This document shows, one piece after another, positions 51,496-59,851 of a stretch of 64,000 bases of DNA (the stretch's first letter is position 1; each line of letters starts with the position of its first letter). A model generated the notes under the pieces. That model was not told the origin of the DNA, searched no databases, and was given only the letters and a program-made list of their open reading frames with translations. The stretch spans positions 1,437,001-1,501,000 of the forward strand of contig NC_014652.1 in the NCBI RefSeq assembly GCF_000166355.1, given 5' to 3'. A program made the translations under genes and the position numbers. The DNA comes from Caldicellulosiruptor hydrothermalis 108 (GTDB lineage Bacteria > Bacillota > Thermoanaerobacteria > Caldicellulosiruptorales > Caldicellulosiruptoraceae).

Positions 51496-51798
51496 TCAAT
51501 CACTTCTCCCTTGTTCGGGATCAAAAAAATATTTTACAGACTTTATTCTTCCCCTTATAATAATTGTTTCGCTGTCCATTCTTTCAATTACAAGTTTATC
51601 TCCTTCAATTGCAAGAGGAGAGATATTTGTGTTTATTTTAACAAAAGTGTCTTCATAACTAATGAGTCCTTTATGGTTCTCAACAACAATTTCTTGGTCA
51701 CCTATTAAAGTAATTCTTGGCTGGTCTGTTATAACTTCCTGGGGAAGCTGAGATAACAAAGCAAACTGTCTTAAATCTTTCTTTGACATCTTTGGCAT
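51496..51798 (-). CDS. yqfC: Sporulation protein YqfC
   Basis: This 100-residue YabP/YqfC-family protein has a beta-rich core: LPQEVITDQPRITLIGDQEIVVENHKGLISYEDTFVKINT and LVIERMDSETIIIRGRIKSV. Family members act in spore-coat or sporulation morphogenesis under SigE. ATG 51798 has AAGG 5 nt upstream and yqfD follows 3 nt later, so the pair is cotranslated. Confidence 0.88.
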   Translation of the reverse strand: MPKMSKKDLRQFALLSQLPQEVITDQPRITLIGDQEIVVENHKGLISYEDTFVKINTNISPLAIEGDKLVIERMDSETIIIRGRIKSVKYFFDPEQGRSD

Positions 51799-51872
51799 AA
51801 ACGCCTTATTTAAAAATTAAGGTTCACCTCTATTTTATTTTTCCTCAAATTTTTTTATAACTTATCCAAAAT

Positions 51873-51910
51873 AAAAAAGTGACCTTCTGCTTTTGCATCA
51901 AGAAGGCCAC
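51873..51910 (-). terminator. Terminator of rpsU-yqeY
   Basis: Minus strand GTGGCCTTCT (51910-51901) and AGAAGGTCAC (51888-51879) form a 10-bp stem with one mismatch, followed by TTTTTT at 51878-51873. It lies 24 nt past the yqeY stop and separates it from yqfC. Confidence 0.85.
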
Positions 51911-51933
51911 TTTTTATCTTTCAATTATTTTAT

Positions 51934-52383
51934 TTACTGTTGTAAATATTTTTTAACAATCTCACTTACAACTTTTCCTTCTGCTCTGCCACTTACCTTT
52001 TTCATAACCTCTTGCATTACTTTCCCCATATCTTTCATTCCATTAGGTTTTATAATTTCTATAGTTTCCTTTACAAGCTGCTCTATTTCTTCTTCGCTGA
52101 GCATGGGTGGAAGGTAAGAAGTCAAAATTTCAATCTCTCTATTTAACTCATCAATCAAATCCTGTCTGCCACTTTTTATATATTCAGGTAAACTGTCTTT
52201 TCTCTTCTTAATCTCCTTCGCAATGACACTCAACACACCATTGTCGTCAAGAACCACCTTGTTGTCCTTTTCAAACTGCAATATAGCAGCTCTCACCATA
52301 CCAACAACATTTTTTCTGACAACATCCTTTTCTTTCATAGCAGTTTTATAATCTTCAAGGAGCTTATCTTTGAGACTCAACAA
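51934..52383 (-). CDS. yqeY: GatB/YqeY-domain protein
   Basis: This 149-residue helical protein is similar to the C-terminal tRNA-binding tail of GatB: LLEDYKTAMKEKDVVRKNVVGMVRAAI, RQDLIDELNREIEILTSYLPPMLSEEEIEQLV and MKDMGKVMQEVMKKVSGRAEGKVVSEIVKKYL. Role uncertain, possibly tRNA related. TTG 52383 has GGAGG 8 nt upstream, 16 nt after rpsU. Confidence 0.93.
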   Translation of the reverse strand: MLSLKDKLLEDYKTAMKEKDVVRKNVVGMVRAAILQFEKDNKVVLDDNGVLSVIAKEIKKRKDSLPEYIKSGRQDLIDELNREIEILTSYLPPMLSEEEIEQLVKETIEIIKPNGMKDMGKVMQEVMKKVSGRAEGKVVSEIVKKYLQQ

Positions 52384-52399
52384 AAACGCCTCCTACTCC

Positions 52400-52576
52400 T
52401 TATCTGCGCTTTCTCCTACGTGCAGCTTCTGATTTTTTCTTTCTTCTAACGCTTGGGCTTTCATAGTGCTCTCTTTTTCTGAGCTCAGCTAAAACCCCAG
52501 CTTCTGCACATTTCTTTTTAAATCTTCTGAGGGCACTATCGAGTGATTCGTTCTCACCCACTCTTACCTCTGACAT
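52400..52576 (-). CDS. rpsU: Ribosomal protein bS21
   Basis: This 58-residue basic protein of the 30S subunit is rich in Arg/Lys at the C-terminus ([17 protein letters not shown]), starting [23 protein letters not shown] 52576 has GGAGG 7 nt upstream; a TTG at 52594 lies before that ribosome site and is rejected. Strong promoter upstream; yqeY follows in the same transcript. Confidence 0.96.
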
Positions 52577-52631
52577 CAATTTCCCTCCCCTCAAACCAGG
52601 CTCAAAAACACTACCTCAGGATTATGGTATT

Positions 52632-52661
52632 ATTATAACTCACTTATTTAAGATATGTCAA
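52632..52661 (-). promoter_or_regulatory. Strong promoter of rpsU-yqeY
   Basis: Consensus TTGACA (52661-52656), 18 nt, TATAAT (52637-52632) on the minus strand, about 55 nt before the rpsU start. Both hexamers are perfect sigma-A matches. Confidence 0.85.
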
Positions 52662-52674
52662 ACAGTTTTAAATA

Positions 52675-53094
52675 TTACAATTTGTCTTCCACCCACAGCT
52701 TTTCAAAATTCAAAAACAAATCCCTGTTTTTTTTCTGCAGATTTATTGGTTTAAAATTTTTATCTACAAAGGCATGTTCTGTAAAACCTGTTGCACACAA
52801 AACTCCATCTCTTTTAACTTCATAGTAAAATTTTATTCTCGTAGGTGTTAAATTATTAACCTTTGCACTCACCGTTATCTTATCCTCGTAAAAGCAAGCT
52901 CTCTTAAAATCGCAAGAGCAGCTTATAAGTGGCAGATACACTCCAAGCTCATTTTCAATCTGCGAATAACAGATACCCACCTTTTTTATAAGCTCTGTAC
53001 GAGCTGCTTCAAACCACACAAAATAATTTGAGTGATGTGCAATACCCATTCTATCTGTTTCAGCATACCTAACTATTAATTCTATTTCTATCAT
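52675..53094 (-). CDS. Acyl-CoA thioesterase, YbgC/FadM type
   Basis: At 139 residues, it has a hot-dog fold. IVRYAETDRMGIAHHSNYFVWFEAARTEL near the start is the 4-hydroxybenzoyl-CoA thioesterase motif with the catalytic Asp, and YLPLISCSCDFKRACFYEDKITV follows. It hydrolyses short or medium acyl-CoAs; the exact substrate is unknown. It follows pyk by 21 nt, possibly at the end of the dnaE-mtrB-pfkA-pyk transcript. Confidence 0.88.
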   Translation of the reverse strand: MIEIELIVRYAETDRMGIAHHSNYFVWFEAARTELIKKVGICYSQIENELGVYLPLISCSCDFKRACFYEDKITVSAKVNNLTPTRIKFYYEVKRDGVLCATGFTEHAFVDKNFKPINLQKKNRDLFLNFEKLWVEDKL

Positions 53095-53115
53095 TATTTG
53101 TTACCCCTAAAACTT

Positions 53116-54873
53116 TTATTCTTCTGTCTTCTGCTCTCCACTAAATACTATTCCTTTTTGAGTATCAATTGTAACCACAATCCCTGTTTTTAATATCTCC
53201 AATGCATTTTTAGCATCTGTGATTACAGGGATATCAAGTGCAGCACCTACAATTACTGCATGAGAGTTCTGTCCACCCTCTTCTGTGATAATTCCCAAAG
53301 CCCTTTTCATGTAAGGTATAAACTCATTATTTGTCTGGCTTGTAACTATTATATCTCCATCTTCAAAATTCTGCTTAAGCTCATTAATGTTTTTCACAAC
53401 GCATACCCTGCTTGTCACCTTTCCACTTCCCCAGCCTCGCCCTTCAACCAGAACATGTCCTACAACATGAACTTTAAGTATATTTGTTGTTCCACTCACG
53501 CCAACAGGAACTCCAGCAGTAATGACAACCAAATCTCCATTTTTTACAATTTTGGATTTCACAGCTATCTCAACAGCATTGTCAAATATATCATCGGTTG
53601 AACTCTTGTACTCTGCCAAAAATGGATACACACCCCATGACAGATTCAACTGTCTCCTTACCTTCTCACAAGGTGTGGTTGCAATAATCGGACAAGCAGG
53701 TCTGAATTTTGACACCATTCTTGCAGTGTTGCCTGACTTTGTCACGGTTATAATAGCCTTTGCGCCAAGGTCATGTGCGGTTGTACAAGTTGCGTGCGAA
53801 ATAGCATTTGTCACATTAACAGGCATATCAAATACCTGAGACTGAAATCTCTTGATATAATCAATCTGATTTTCCACTCTCTCGGCAATCTTTGCCATTG
53901 TAGCAACACTTTCAACGGGGTATTTGCCCATTGCTGTCTCGCCAGAGAGCATTATTGCAGAAGTGCCATCAAATATGGCATTGGCAATATCGCTAACCTC
54001 TGCCCTGGTAGGTCTTGGATTTCGTATCATAGATTCAAGCATCTGTGTTGCTGTTATGACAGGCTTTCCTGCTTTGTAGCATTTTTCAATGAGCATTTTT
54101 TGAACAAGGGGGACTTCCTCAAAAGGAAGTTCTACCCCTAAATCTCCTCTTGCAACCATAATTCCGTCTGCAACCCTTATTATTTCGTCGCAGTTGGCAA
54201 CACCTTCTTGAGTTTCTATTTTGGCAATTATTAAAATGTCCTTTCCACCATTTTTGTTCAGAAACTCTCTGATTTCAACAACGTCACTTGCCTTTCTTAT
54301 AAATGAGGCTGCAATAAAATCTACATCGTTTTCTATCCCAAACAGAATATCCTCTTTATCCTTCTGGGTAAGTGCAGGAAGTCTTATGGGTATGCCCGGT
54401 ACGTTTACCCCTTTCTGGTTGGTCAAAACTCCTCCATTTTTTACCTTGCAGATTATGTCCTTTTCTGTCTTGTCCTCAACAATAAGCTCAATAAGTCCAT
54501 CATCTATCAGAATTTTATCACCTGGTTTTACATCCTCAACAAGTTCTTTATAAGTTATACTCACAATCTCTTCATTTCCTAAGATTTCTTCCACAGTCAG
54601 CACAAATTTCTGACCCTCTTTTAGTTCTACTTTGCCGTCCTTAAAAAAACCTATTCTTATCTCTGGCCCTTTAGTATCAAGCAAAATGGGAATAGGCTTG
54701 TCAAGTTCTTCTCTTATTTTTTTTACCATGTCAATCTTTTTCTTATGCTCTTCATGAGTACCATGAGAAAAATTTAATCTCACAACATCCATTCCATTTT
54801 CAACAAGTTTTCTTATTATCTCCTCTGAGTCGGTCGCTGGACCCAATGTACAAATTATTTTTGTTTTTCTCAA
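53116..54873 (-). CDS. pyk: Pyruvate kinase (with C-terminal PEP-utilising domain)
   Basis: This enzyme makes pyruvate and ATP from PEP. TTG 54873 gives MRKTKIICTLGPATDS, has GGAGG 8 nt upstream and yields 585 residues, the B. subtilis length. A GTG at 54888 is part of the ribosome site. Key parts: RLNFSHG near 30, LLDTKGPEIR near 65, IIAKIETQEGV near 215 (catalytic Lys), MVARGDLGVELP near 240, and MLSGETAMGKYP near 310. Residues about 475-585 form an extra domain with GGQNSHAVIVGAAL, similar to the phosphohistidine domain of PEP synthase. pfkA lies just upstream. Confidence 0.95.
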   Translation of the reverse strand: MRKTKIICTLGPATDSEEIIRKLVENGMDVVRLNFSHGTHEEHKKKIDMVKKIREELDKPIPILLDTKGPEIRIGFFKDGKVELKEGQKFVLTVEEILGNEEIVSITYKELVEDVKPGDKILIDDGLIELIVEDKTEKDIICKVKNGGVLTNQKGVNVPGIPIRLPALTQKDKEDILFGIENDVDFIAASFIRKASDVVEIREFLNKNGGKDILIIAKIETQEGVANCDEIIRVADGIMVARGDLGVELPFEEVPLVQKMLIEKCYKAGKPVITATQMLESMIRNPRPTRAEVSDIANAIFDGTSAIMLSGETAMGKYPVESVATMAKIAERVENQIDYIKRFQSQVFDMPVNVTNAISHATCTTAHDLGAKAIITVTKSGNTARMVSKFRPACPIIATTPCEKVRRQLNLSWGVYPFLAEYKSSTDDIFDNAVEIAVKSKIVKNGDLVVITAGVPVGVSGTTNILKVHVVGHVLVEGRGWGSGKVTSRVCVVKNINELKQNFEDGDIIVTSQTNNEFIPYMKRALGIITEEGGQNSHAVIVGAALDIPVITDAKNALEILKTGIVVTIDTQKGIVFSGEQKTEE

Positions 54874-54894
54874 ACTCAAACCCTCCACAAAAAG

Positions 54895-55863
54895 TTATAA
54901 AGAAAGGATAGTAGCTAAATTGTACATGTATTCATCAATTGTCTTTTGCATAGAAAGTGCTTCGTCAATATCATAATCAACAATCTTGCCATCCTTCATT
55001 GCAATTATCCTGTTCTGCTTACCTTCTTTGATAACCTCAACAGCTTTTGCCCCCATCAAACTTGCAACAACTCTGTCATACGCAGTAGGCGAGCCGCCTC
55101 TCTGAATATACCCAAGGATGGTTGCTCTTGTCTCTATTCCAGTTGCTTCTTCAATCTCCTTTGCAAGCTCTGTTGCTCCACCAATTCCCTCAGCCAATAT
55201 AATCAAGTTGTGAAGCTTTCCTTTGTTTTTCCCATCAATTATTCTTCTTATTATCTCATCCTTGTCAAGACCTTTTTCAGGAATCACAATCGACTCAGCA
55301 CCGCCTGCAATACCACTATAAAGAGCAATATACCCGGCATGACGTCCCATTACCTCAAGAATACTAACTCTTTCATGAGAGGTTGCTGTATCTCTTATCT
55401 TGTTAATTGCATCCTGAACAGTATTCAATGCTGTATCAAAACCAATAGTGTAGTCTGTACATGCGATGTCATTGTCAATGGTTCCGGGAATTCCAACAAC
55501 ATTTATACCAAATTTACTCAAGTCTCTTGCCCCTCTGAAAGACCCATCTCCACCAATTACAACAAGAGCATCTATCTTGAATATCTTGCACATTGAAGCA
55601 GCTTTTTTGAGTCCATTTTCTGTCATGAACTCAGGAGACCTTGCAGTCAAAAGTATGGTTCCACCACGTTGGATTATATCTGAAACAGACCTTAAGTTCA
55701 TCTCAAAAATATCGCCCTCAATAAGACCATTATAACCCCGTCTTATACCCATTACTCTAAATCCATAGTATATACCAGTTCTCACAACAGCACGAATAGC
55801 AGCGTTCATTCCTGGTGCGTCGCCACCACTTGTCAAAACACCAATAGTTCTCACTTCTGGCAT
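54895..55863 (-). CDS. pfkA: ATP-dependent 6-phosphofructokinase
   Basis: This glycolytic enzyme phosphorylates fructose 6-phosphate. The 322 residues have [21 protein letters not shown] near the start, [15 protein letters not shown] near 98 and [24 protein letters not shown] near 118 with the catalytic Asp. Gly in GGDGS and Gly in PGTIDND point to ATP, since pyrophosphate-dependent forms usually carry Asp and Lys there. [10 protein letters not shown] near 168 and the effector residues of the allosteric type are present. pyk follows 21 nt later, a common pfkA-pyk pair. Confidence 0.95.
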   Translation of the reverse strand: MPEVRTIGVLTSGGDAPGMNAAIRAVVRTGIYYGFRVMGIRRGYNGLIEGDIFEMNLRSVSDIIQRGGTILLTARSPEFMTENGLKKAASMCKIFKIDALVVIGGDGSFRGARDLSKFGINVVGIPGTIDNDIACTDYTIGFDTALNTVQDAINKIRDTATSHERVSILEVMGRHAGYIALYSGIAGGAESIVIPEKGLDKDEIIRRIIDGKNKGKLHNLIILAEGIGGATELAKEIEEATGIETRATILGYIQRGGSPTAYDRVVASLMGAKAVEVIKEGKQNRIIAMKDGKIVDYDIDEALSMQKTIDEYMYNLATILSL

Positions 55864-55889
55864 GTATTCTATACCCCTTTCTTTTTAGT

Positions 55890-56081
55890 TTAAAATCCTT
55901 TTTCGATTATTATGTTGTGGGCTTCATTGACCTCTGTTTCTGGCACTATTATTTCAAAATAACCTTCTTTGCCTTCTTGAGAAATAGATTTGACCTTTGC
56001 AAGAATCCCGACCTTCTCAAGCTCCTCTCTGATTTTGTTGGCAATCTCACTATTTGAGGTTATATAAACAACTTCCCACAT
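55890..56081 (-). CDS. Small conserved protein (DUF2007-like)
   Basis: This 63-residue protein from ATG 56081 (GAAGGTG 5 nt upstream) has a ferredoxin-like alternation: MWEVVYITSNSEIANKI, EELEKVGILAKVKSI, YFEIIVPETEVNEAHNIIIEKGF. This resembles the small DUF2007-type family of putative signalling proteins that lies next to pfkA in Clostridia, by memory only. A start at 56135 would lie inside mtrB. No function is assigned. Confidence 0.68.
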   Translation of the reverse strand: MWEVVYITSNSEIANKIREELEKVGILAKVKSISQEGKEGYFEIIVPETEVNEAHNIIIEKGF

Positions 56082-56100
56082 AAAAACACCTTCTACACCA

Positions 56101-56349
56101 TCATTTATTCTGGGACTCTGAAACAATAAGCCCAAACTTTGTATAGATCTCTGCCCTACCTCTTACCTTAATTGCCGACGTAACTTCAGTAAATTGAGCA
56201 AGTAAAACTTCACCACTGTCAAGTTTTTCTGTGTGATGAAGTTTTGTGTCCTTGCCTCTTGTAAGCCCTATGACATTTACTCCGTTTTCAAGTGCCTTGA
56301 CTACTATATAGTCACCATTTTTGTATTCGTATACATTTTCATTTTCCAT
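56101..56349 (-). CDS. mtrB: trp RNA-binding attenuation protein (TRAP)
   Basis: This 82-residue RNA-binding ring protein, activated by tryptophan, binds (G/U)AG repeats in trp leaders. It is strikingly like B. subtilis Mtr[21 protein letters not shown], then [22 protein letters not shown] and [17 protein letters not shown]. These hold the tryptophan-pocket Thr/Gly/His region and the RNA-binding Lys-Arg residues. ATG 56349 has GAGGTG 10 nt upstream. It lies between dnaE and pfkA rather than with mtrA/folE. No trp genes are in the window. Confidence 0.93.
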   Translation of the reverse strand: MENENVYEYKNGDYIVVKALENGVNVIGLTRGKDTKLHHTEKLDSGEVLLAQFTEVTSAIKVRGRAEIYTKFGLIVSESQNK

Positions 56350-56374
56350 GTCTCAATCTCACCTCTTTTCAAAT

Positions 56375-56380
56375 ATTATA
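56375..56380 (-). promoter_or_regulatory. Possible -10 element before mtrB
   Basis: TATAAT on the minus strand, 25 nt before the mtrB start in the 48-nt gap after dnaE. No convincing -35 at standard spacing (TTGATT is only 15 nt away). Confidence 0.3.
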
Positions 56381-56397
56381 ACAAAACGGTCTAAAAA

Positions 56398-59300
56398 TCA
56401 AGAATCTATATCTTCTATCCAAACATTTTCCTCGCCAAACCACTCTTTGAGCTGTTCAATCACAGTAGGATTTATTTCTATGCACAAGTTTGACTTGGAA
56501 ATTAGCCTTTTTTGGTTATAATAAAGAACTATCTTAGACTTTCCTGCAAAGAACTTTACAAATGCTAAGAACTTTTTTGACTTTAATATTGTATCATCAC
56601 TTACCCTTATTGCAATGGCTTTTTCGCCACTTCCTTGACCTTCCTGATGCTTGTCATTGCCCAGCCTGTCTACTTTTTGAGCAATAACTTTTACCCCTTC
56701 GTCCTCTCTGAATGTTGCCTTTGCCTCCATTATCACAATCATATCTTCCTTTATCAAATGAGAATACTTCTCATAAACGGTCGGGAAAAACAACACCTCA
56801 ACAGAGTCTGTCAAATCCTCTAACTTTGCAAATGCCATTGTCTGGTTGTTCTTTGTAAGTTTTACTTTTACCTCTTTTAATATTCCACACACAAGTATTT
56901 GTTCAAACTTGTATTCATCTTCTTCAGACATAGCAGATATCTCAGAGAGAGGAGTTACATTGTATTTTGAAATTTCCTCTGTATACCTTTCAAGTGGATG
57001 ACTGCTTATATATATTCCAATCGTATCCTTTTCCATTTTCATGAGTTCCTGAGCAGTTGGTTGAGGCATATTTTTGTATTCAAAACTTTCATTTTCGTTA
57101 CCGGATATCTCAAAAAAACTAAACTGATTTGCATTCTTCTTTTTAGCTTGTTTTATCACAAGAATATCTTCTACTGAAGCTAAAAGCGAATTTCTGTTGA
57201 TACCTGTAAAGTCAAATGCACCCGAGCGTATCAAATTTTCAATAATCCTTTTGTTTACAGTATTTGTGTCAACCCTCATTATAAAATCATACAAATCCTT
57301 AAATTCCCCTTTTTCCTCTCTCTCTTTTAAGATGTGGGCAATGACGTTCTCTCCCAAGCTTTTTATAGCTCTCAGTCCAAATCTTATACTATTTCCTTCA
57401 ATTGTAAAGTCATAACTACTTTTGTTTATATCAGGCGGCAAAATAGATATTCCAAATTTTCTGCACTCTTCAATATACATTCCAACCTTCTCATTCGAGT
57501 TCATAACACTTGTAATTAAGCTTGTCATAAACTCGATGGTATAATACTTTTTCAAATATGCTGTCTGATATGCTAATATAGCATATGCAGCAGCATGTGA
57601 TTTGTTAAATGCATAACTTGCAAAATCTTCTATAATGGCAAAAATCTTTTCAGCTGTTTCTTTATCTATTCCATTTGCCATAGCTCCTTCAATGAATCTG
57701 TCCTTTTCTTCCATCAGTATATCGGCTTTTTTCTTTGCCATTGCTCTTCTCACAAGGTCAGCTCTCCCAAGCGAGTACCCAGCTAGTGTTCTGAAAATTT
57801 GCATAACTTGTTCTTGATACACAATACATCCATAGGTGACATTCAAAATTGGTTCAAGGCTGGGATGGAGGTATTCAATTTTCTCTCTGTTATTCTTGTT
57901 CTGGATATAAACTGGAATCTGGTCCATTGGTCCAGGTCTAAATAGGGATATTCCTGCAATAATATCCTCCAAGTTTTCAGGTTTTAGCTCTCTCATAAAC
58001 TGTTTCATGCCACTGCTTTCAAGCTGGAACACACCGTTTGTGTTTCCTTCTGATATAAACTCATAAACATTTTTGTCATTATAGTCTATCCTATCTAAAT
58101 CAATCTCTATGCCTCTATTTTTCTTCACAAGCTCCAACGTATTTTGAATGACAGTGAGTGTTCTCAAACCAAGAAAATCCATCTTCAAAAGTCCAAGTTC
58201 TTCTAAAGTTGTCATTGGAAACTGAGTAACAATAGCATCATCAGTCCTTGCCAACGGCACCAAATCTGTAATTGGACAACTTGAAATCACAACACCGGCA
58301 GCATGAACAGATGCATGTCTTGGCATACCTTCAAGATTTCTTGCTGTATCAATTATTCTTCTTACCGTATCATTTTGTTCATAAATCTTTTTAAGGTCAT
58401 GGTTTATCTCAAGTGCCTTGTCAATGGTCATCCCGGGAGAAAACGGAACCATCTTTGCAATCTCATCCACCTGAGAATATGGAACTCCCAGAACCCTTCC
58501 AACATCTCTGATTGAAGCCCTTGCTGCCATTGTTCCAAATGTTATTATCTGACTTACTCTGTCCTCGCCATATTTGCGAGTGACATAGTCAATCACTTCC
58601 TGTCTTCTTTGATAACAAAAGTCGATGTCTATGTCGGGCATAGAAACTCTTTCTGGATTTAGAAATCTCTCAAAAAGAAGGTCATACTTTATTGGGTCAA
58701 CATTTGTAATACCCAGACAATATGCCACAATACTTCCCGCTGCAGAACCTCTACCAGGACCTACCATTATGTTGTTTTGTTTAGCATAGTTTATAAAGTC
58801 CTGAACTATTAAAAAATATTCAACAAATCCCATATCTTTTATCACTTGAAGCTCCATCATAAGCCTGTCATATGCAGCTTTGTCATCATTTTTATATCTT
58901 TTTTTGAATCCTTCTAAAGCCAACTCTTTAAGGTATTCAAATGCGTCATTTTTGCCTTCTGGCAGTTGAAATTTCGGAAGGTTAATCTTACCAAACTCAA
59001 ACTCAACATTACATTTTTCAGCAATCTCCAATGTATTTTTCAGTGCTTCTGGAATGTAACCAAAAAGCTGTTGCATCTCTTCGGGTGACTTGAGATAAAA
59101 TTCATCAGTTGGAAACTCCATGCGGTTAGAGTCACTTATAGTTTTTCCTGTTTGAATGCAAAGTAATATATCATGAAGGTTTCTATCTTCTCTCCTCAAA
59201 TAATGAACATCATTTGTTGCCACAAGCGGGATTTGATATTTTTTTGATAGCCTCATAAGTTCATTATTTACAAATCTTTGCTCATCAATGTAATGATATT

Positions 59301-59820
59301 GAAGTTCAAAGTAAAAGTTCTCTCCAAACACCTCTTTATAAAAACTAATTGCATCATACAGTTTTTCCTTTTGCTCTCTCAAAATTAGCTTGGGAATCTC
59401 CCCCGCAAGACAACTTGTAAGTGCCACAAGCCCTTTTGAATACTTGCTCAAAACTTCTCTGTCAACCCTTGGTTTATAGTAAAATCCTTCAACAAATCCA
59501 ATTGAAACTATCTTGGAAAGATTTCTGTAGCCATCATTGTCCATAGCAAGAAGGACAAGGTGGTGGATATCATTATCGATATTTGGTTCTTTATCAAAGC
59601 GAGTCCGTGGAGCTAAATATACCTCACATCCAATTATAGGTTTGATGCCATTTTCCTTGGCAGCTTTATAAAAATCTATAACACCATACATTGCTCCATG
59701 GTCAGTTATTGCCACAGCATTCATATTTAGCTCTTTTACCCTTTCAAAAAGCCTATCAATCCTACAAGCTCCGTCCAACAAACTATACTCAGTATGAAGG
59801 TGAAGATGAACAAAACTCAT
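56398..59820 (-). CDS. dnaE: DNA polymerase III alpha subunit (DnaE type)
   Basis: This replicative polymerase has 1140 residues: PHP domain (about 1-270, VHLHLHTEYSLLDGACRI and AITDHGAMYGVIDFYKAA), the polymerase core with GPGRGSAAGSIVAYCLGIT near 355 and MPDIDIDFCYQRR near 390 (two catalytic Asp), fingers, an HhH region near 820, and an OB fold near 985-1080 (ILVCGILKEVKVK). Length matches DnaE1/DnaE3-type enzymes rather than PolC. ATG 59820. Confidence 0.96.
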   Translation of the reverse strand: MSFVHLHLHTEYSLLDGACRIDRLFERVKELNMNAVAITDHGAMYGVIDFYKAAKENGIKPIIGCEVYLAPRTRFDKEPNIDNDIHHLVLLAMDNDGYRNLSKIVSIGFVEGFYYKPRVDREVLSKYSKGLVALTSCLAGEIPKLILREQKEKLYDAISFYKEVFGENFYFELQYHYIDEQRFVNNELMRLSKKYQIPLVATNDVHYLRREDRNLHDILLCIQTGKTISDSNRMEFPTDEFYLKSPEEMQQLFGYIPEALKNTLEIAEKCNVEFEFGKINLPKFQLPEGKNDAFEYLKELALEGFKKRYKNDDKAAYDRLMMELQVIKDMGFVEYFLIVQDFINYAKQNNIMVGPGRGSAAGSIVAYCLGITNVDPIKYDLLFERFLNPERVSMPDIDIDFCYQRRQEVIDYVTRKYGEDRVSQIITFGTMAARASIRDVGRVLGVPYSQVDEIAKMVPFSPGMTIDKALEINHDLKKIYEQNDTVRRIIDTARNLEGMPRHASVHAAGVVISSCPITDLVPLARTDDAIVTQFPMTTLEELGLLKMDFLGLRTLTVIQNTLELVKKNRGIEIDLDRIDYNDKNVYEFISEGNTNGVFQLESSGMKQFMRELKPENLEDIIAGISLFRPGPMDQIPVYIQNKNNREKIEYLHPSLEPILNVTYGCIVYQEQVMQIFRTLAGYSLGRADLVRRAMAKKKADILMEEKDRFIEGAMANGIDKETAEKIFAIIEDFASYAFNKSHAAAYAILAYQTAYLKKYYTIEFMTSLITSVMNSNEKVGMYIEECRKFGISILPPDINKSSYDFTIEGNSIRFGLRAIKSLGENVIAHILKEREEKGEFKDLYDFIMRVDTNTVNKRIIENLIRSGAFDFTGINRNSLLASVEDILVIKQAKKKNANQFSFFEISGNENESFEYKNMPQPTAQELMKMEKDTIGIYISSHPLERYTEEISKYNVTPLSEISAMSEEDEYKFEQILVCGILKEVKVKLTKNNQTMAFAKLEDLTDSVEVLFFPTVYEKYSHLIKEDMIVIMEAKATFREDEGVKVIAQKVDRLGNDKHQEGQGSGEKAIAIRVSDDTILKSKKFLAFVKFFAGKSKIVLYYNQKRLISKSNLCIEINPTVIEQLKEWFGEENVWIEDIDS

Positions 59821-59851
59821 TTCTCTTTTGCACCTTTCTTCTTTCCTGGTT

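Noticed and set aside
54946..55596. 216-codon plus-strand open frame opposite pfkA
   Set aside because: Antisense shadow of a well-supported gene; Cys/Ser/Asn-rich with no family resemblance.
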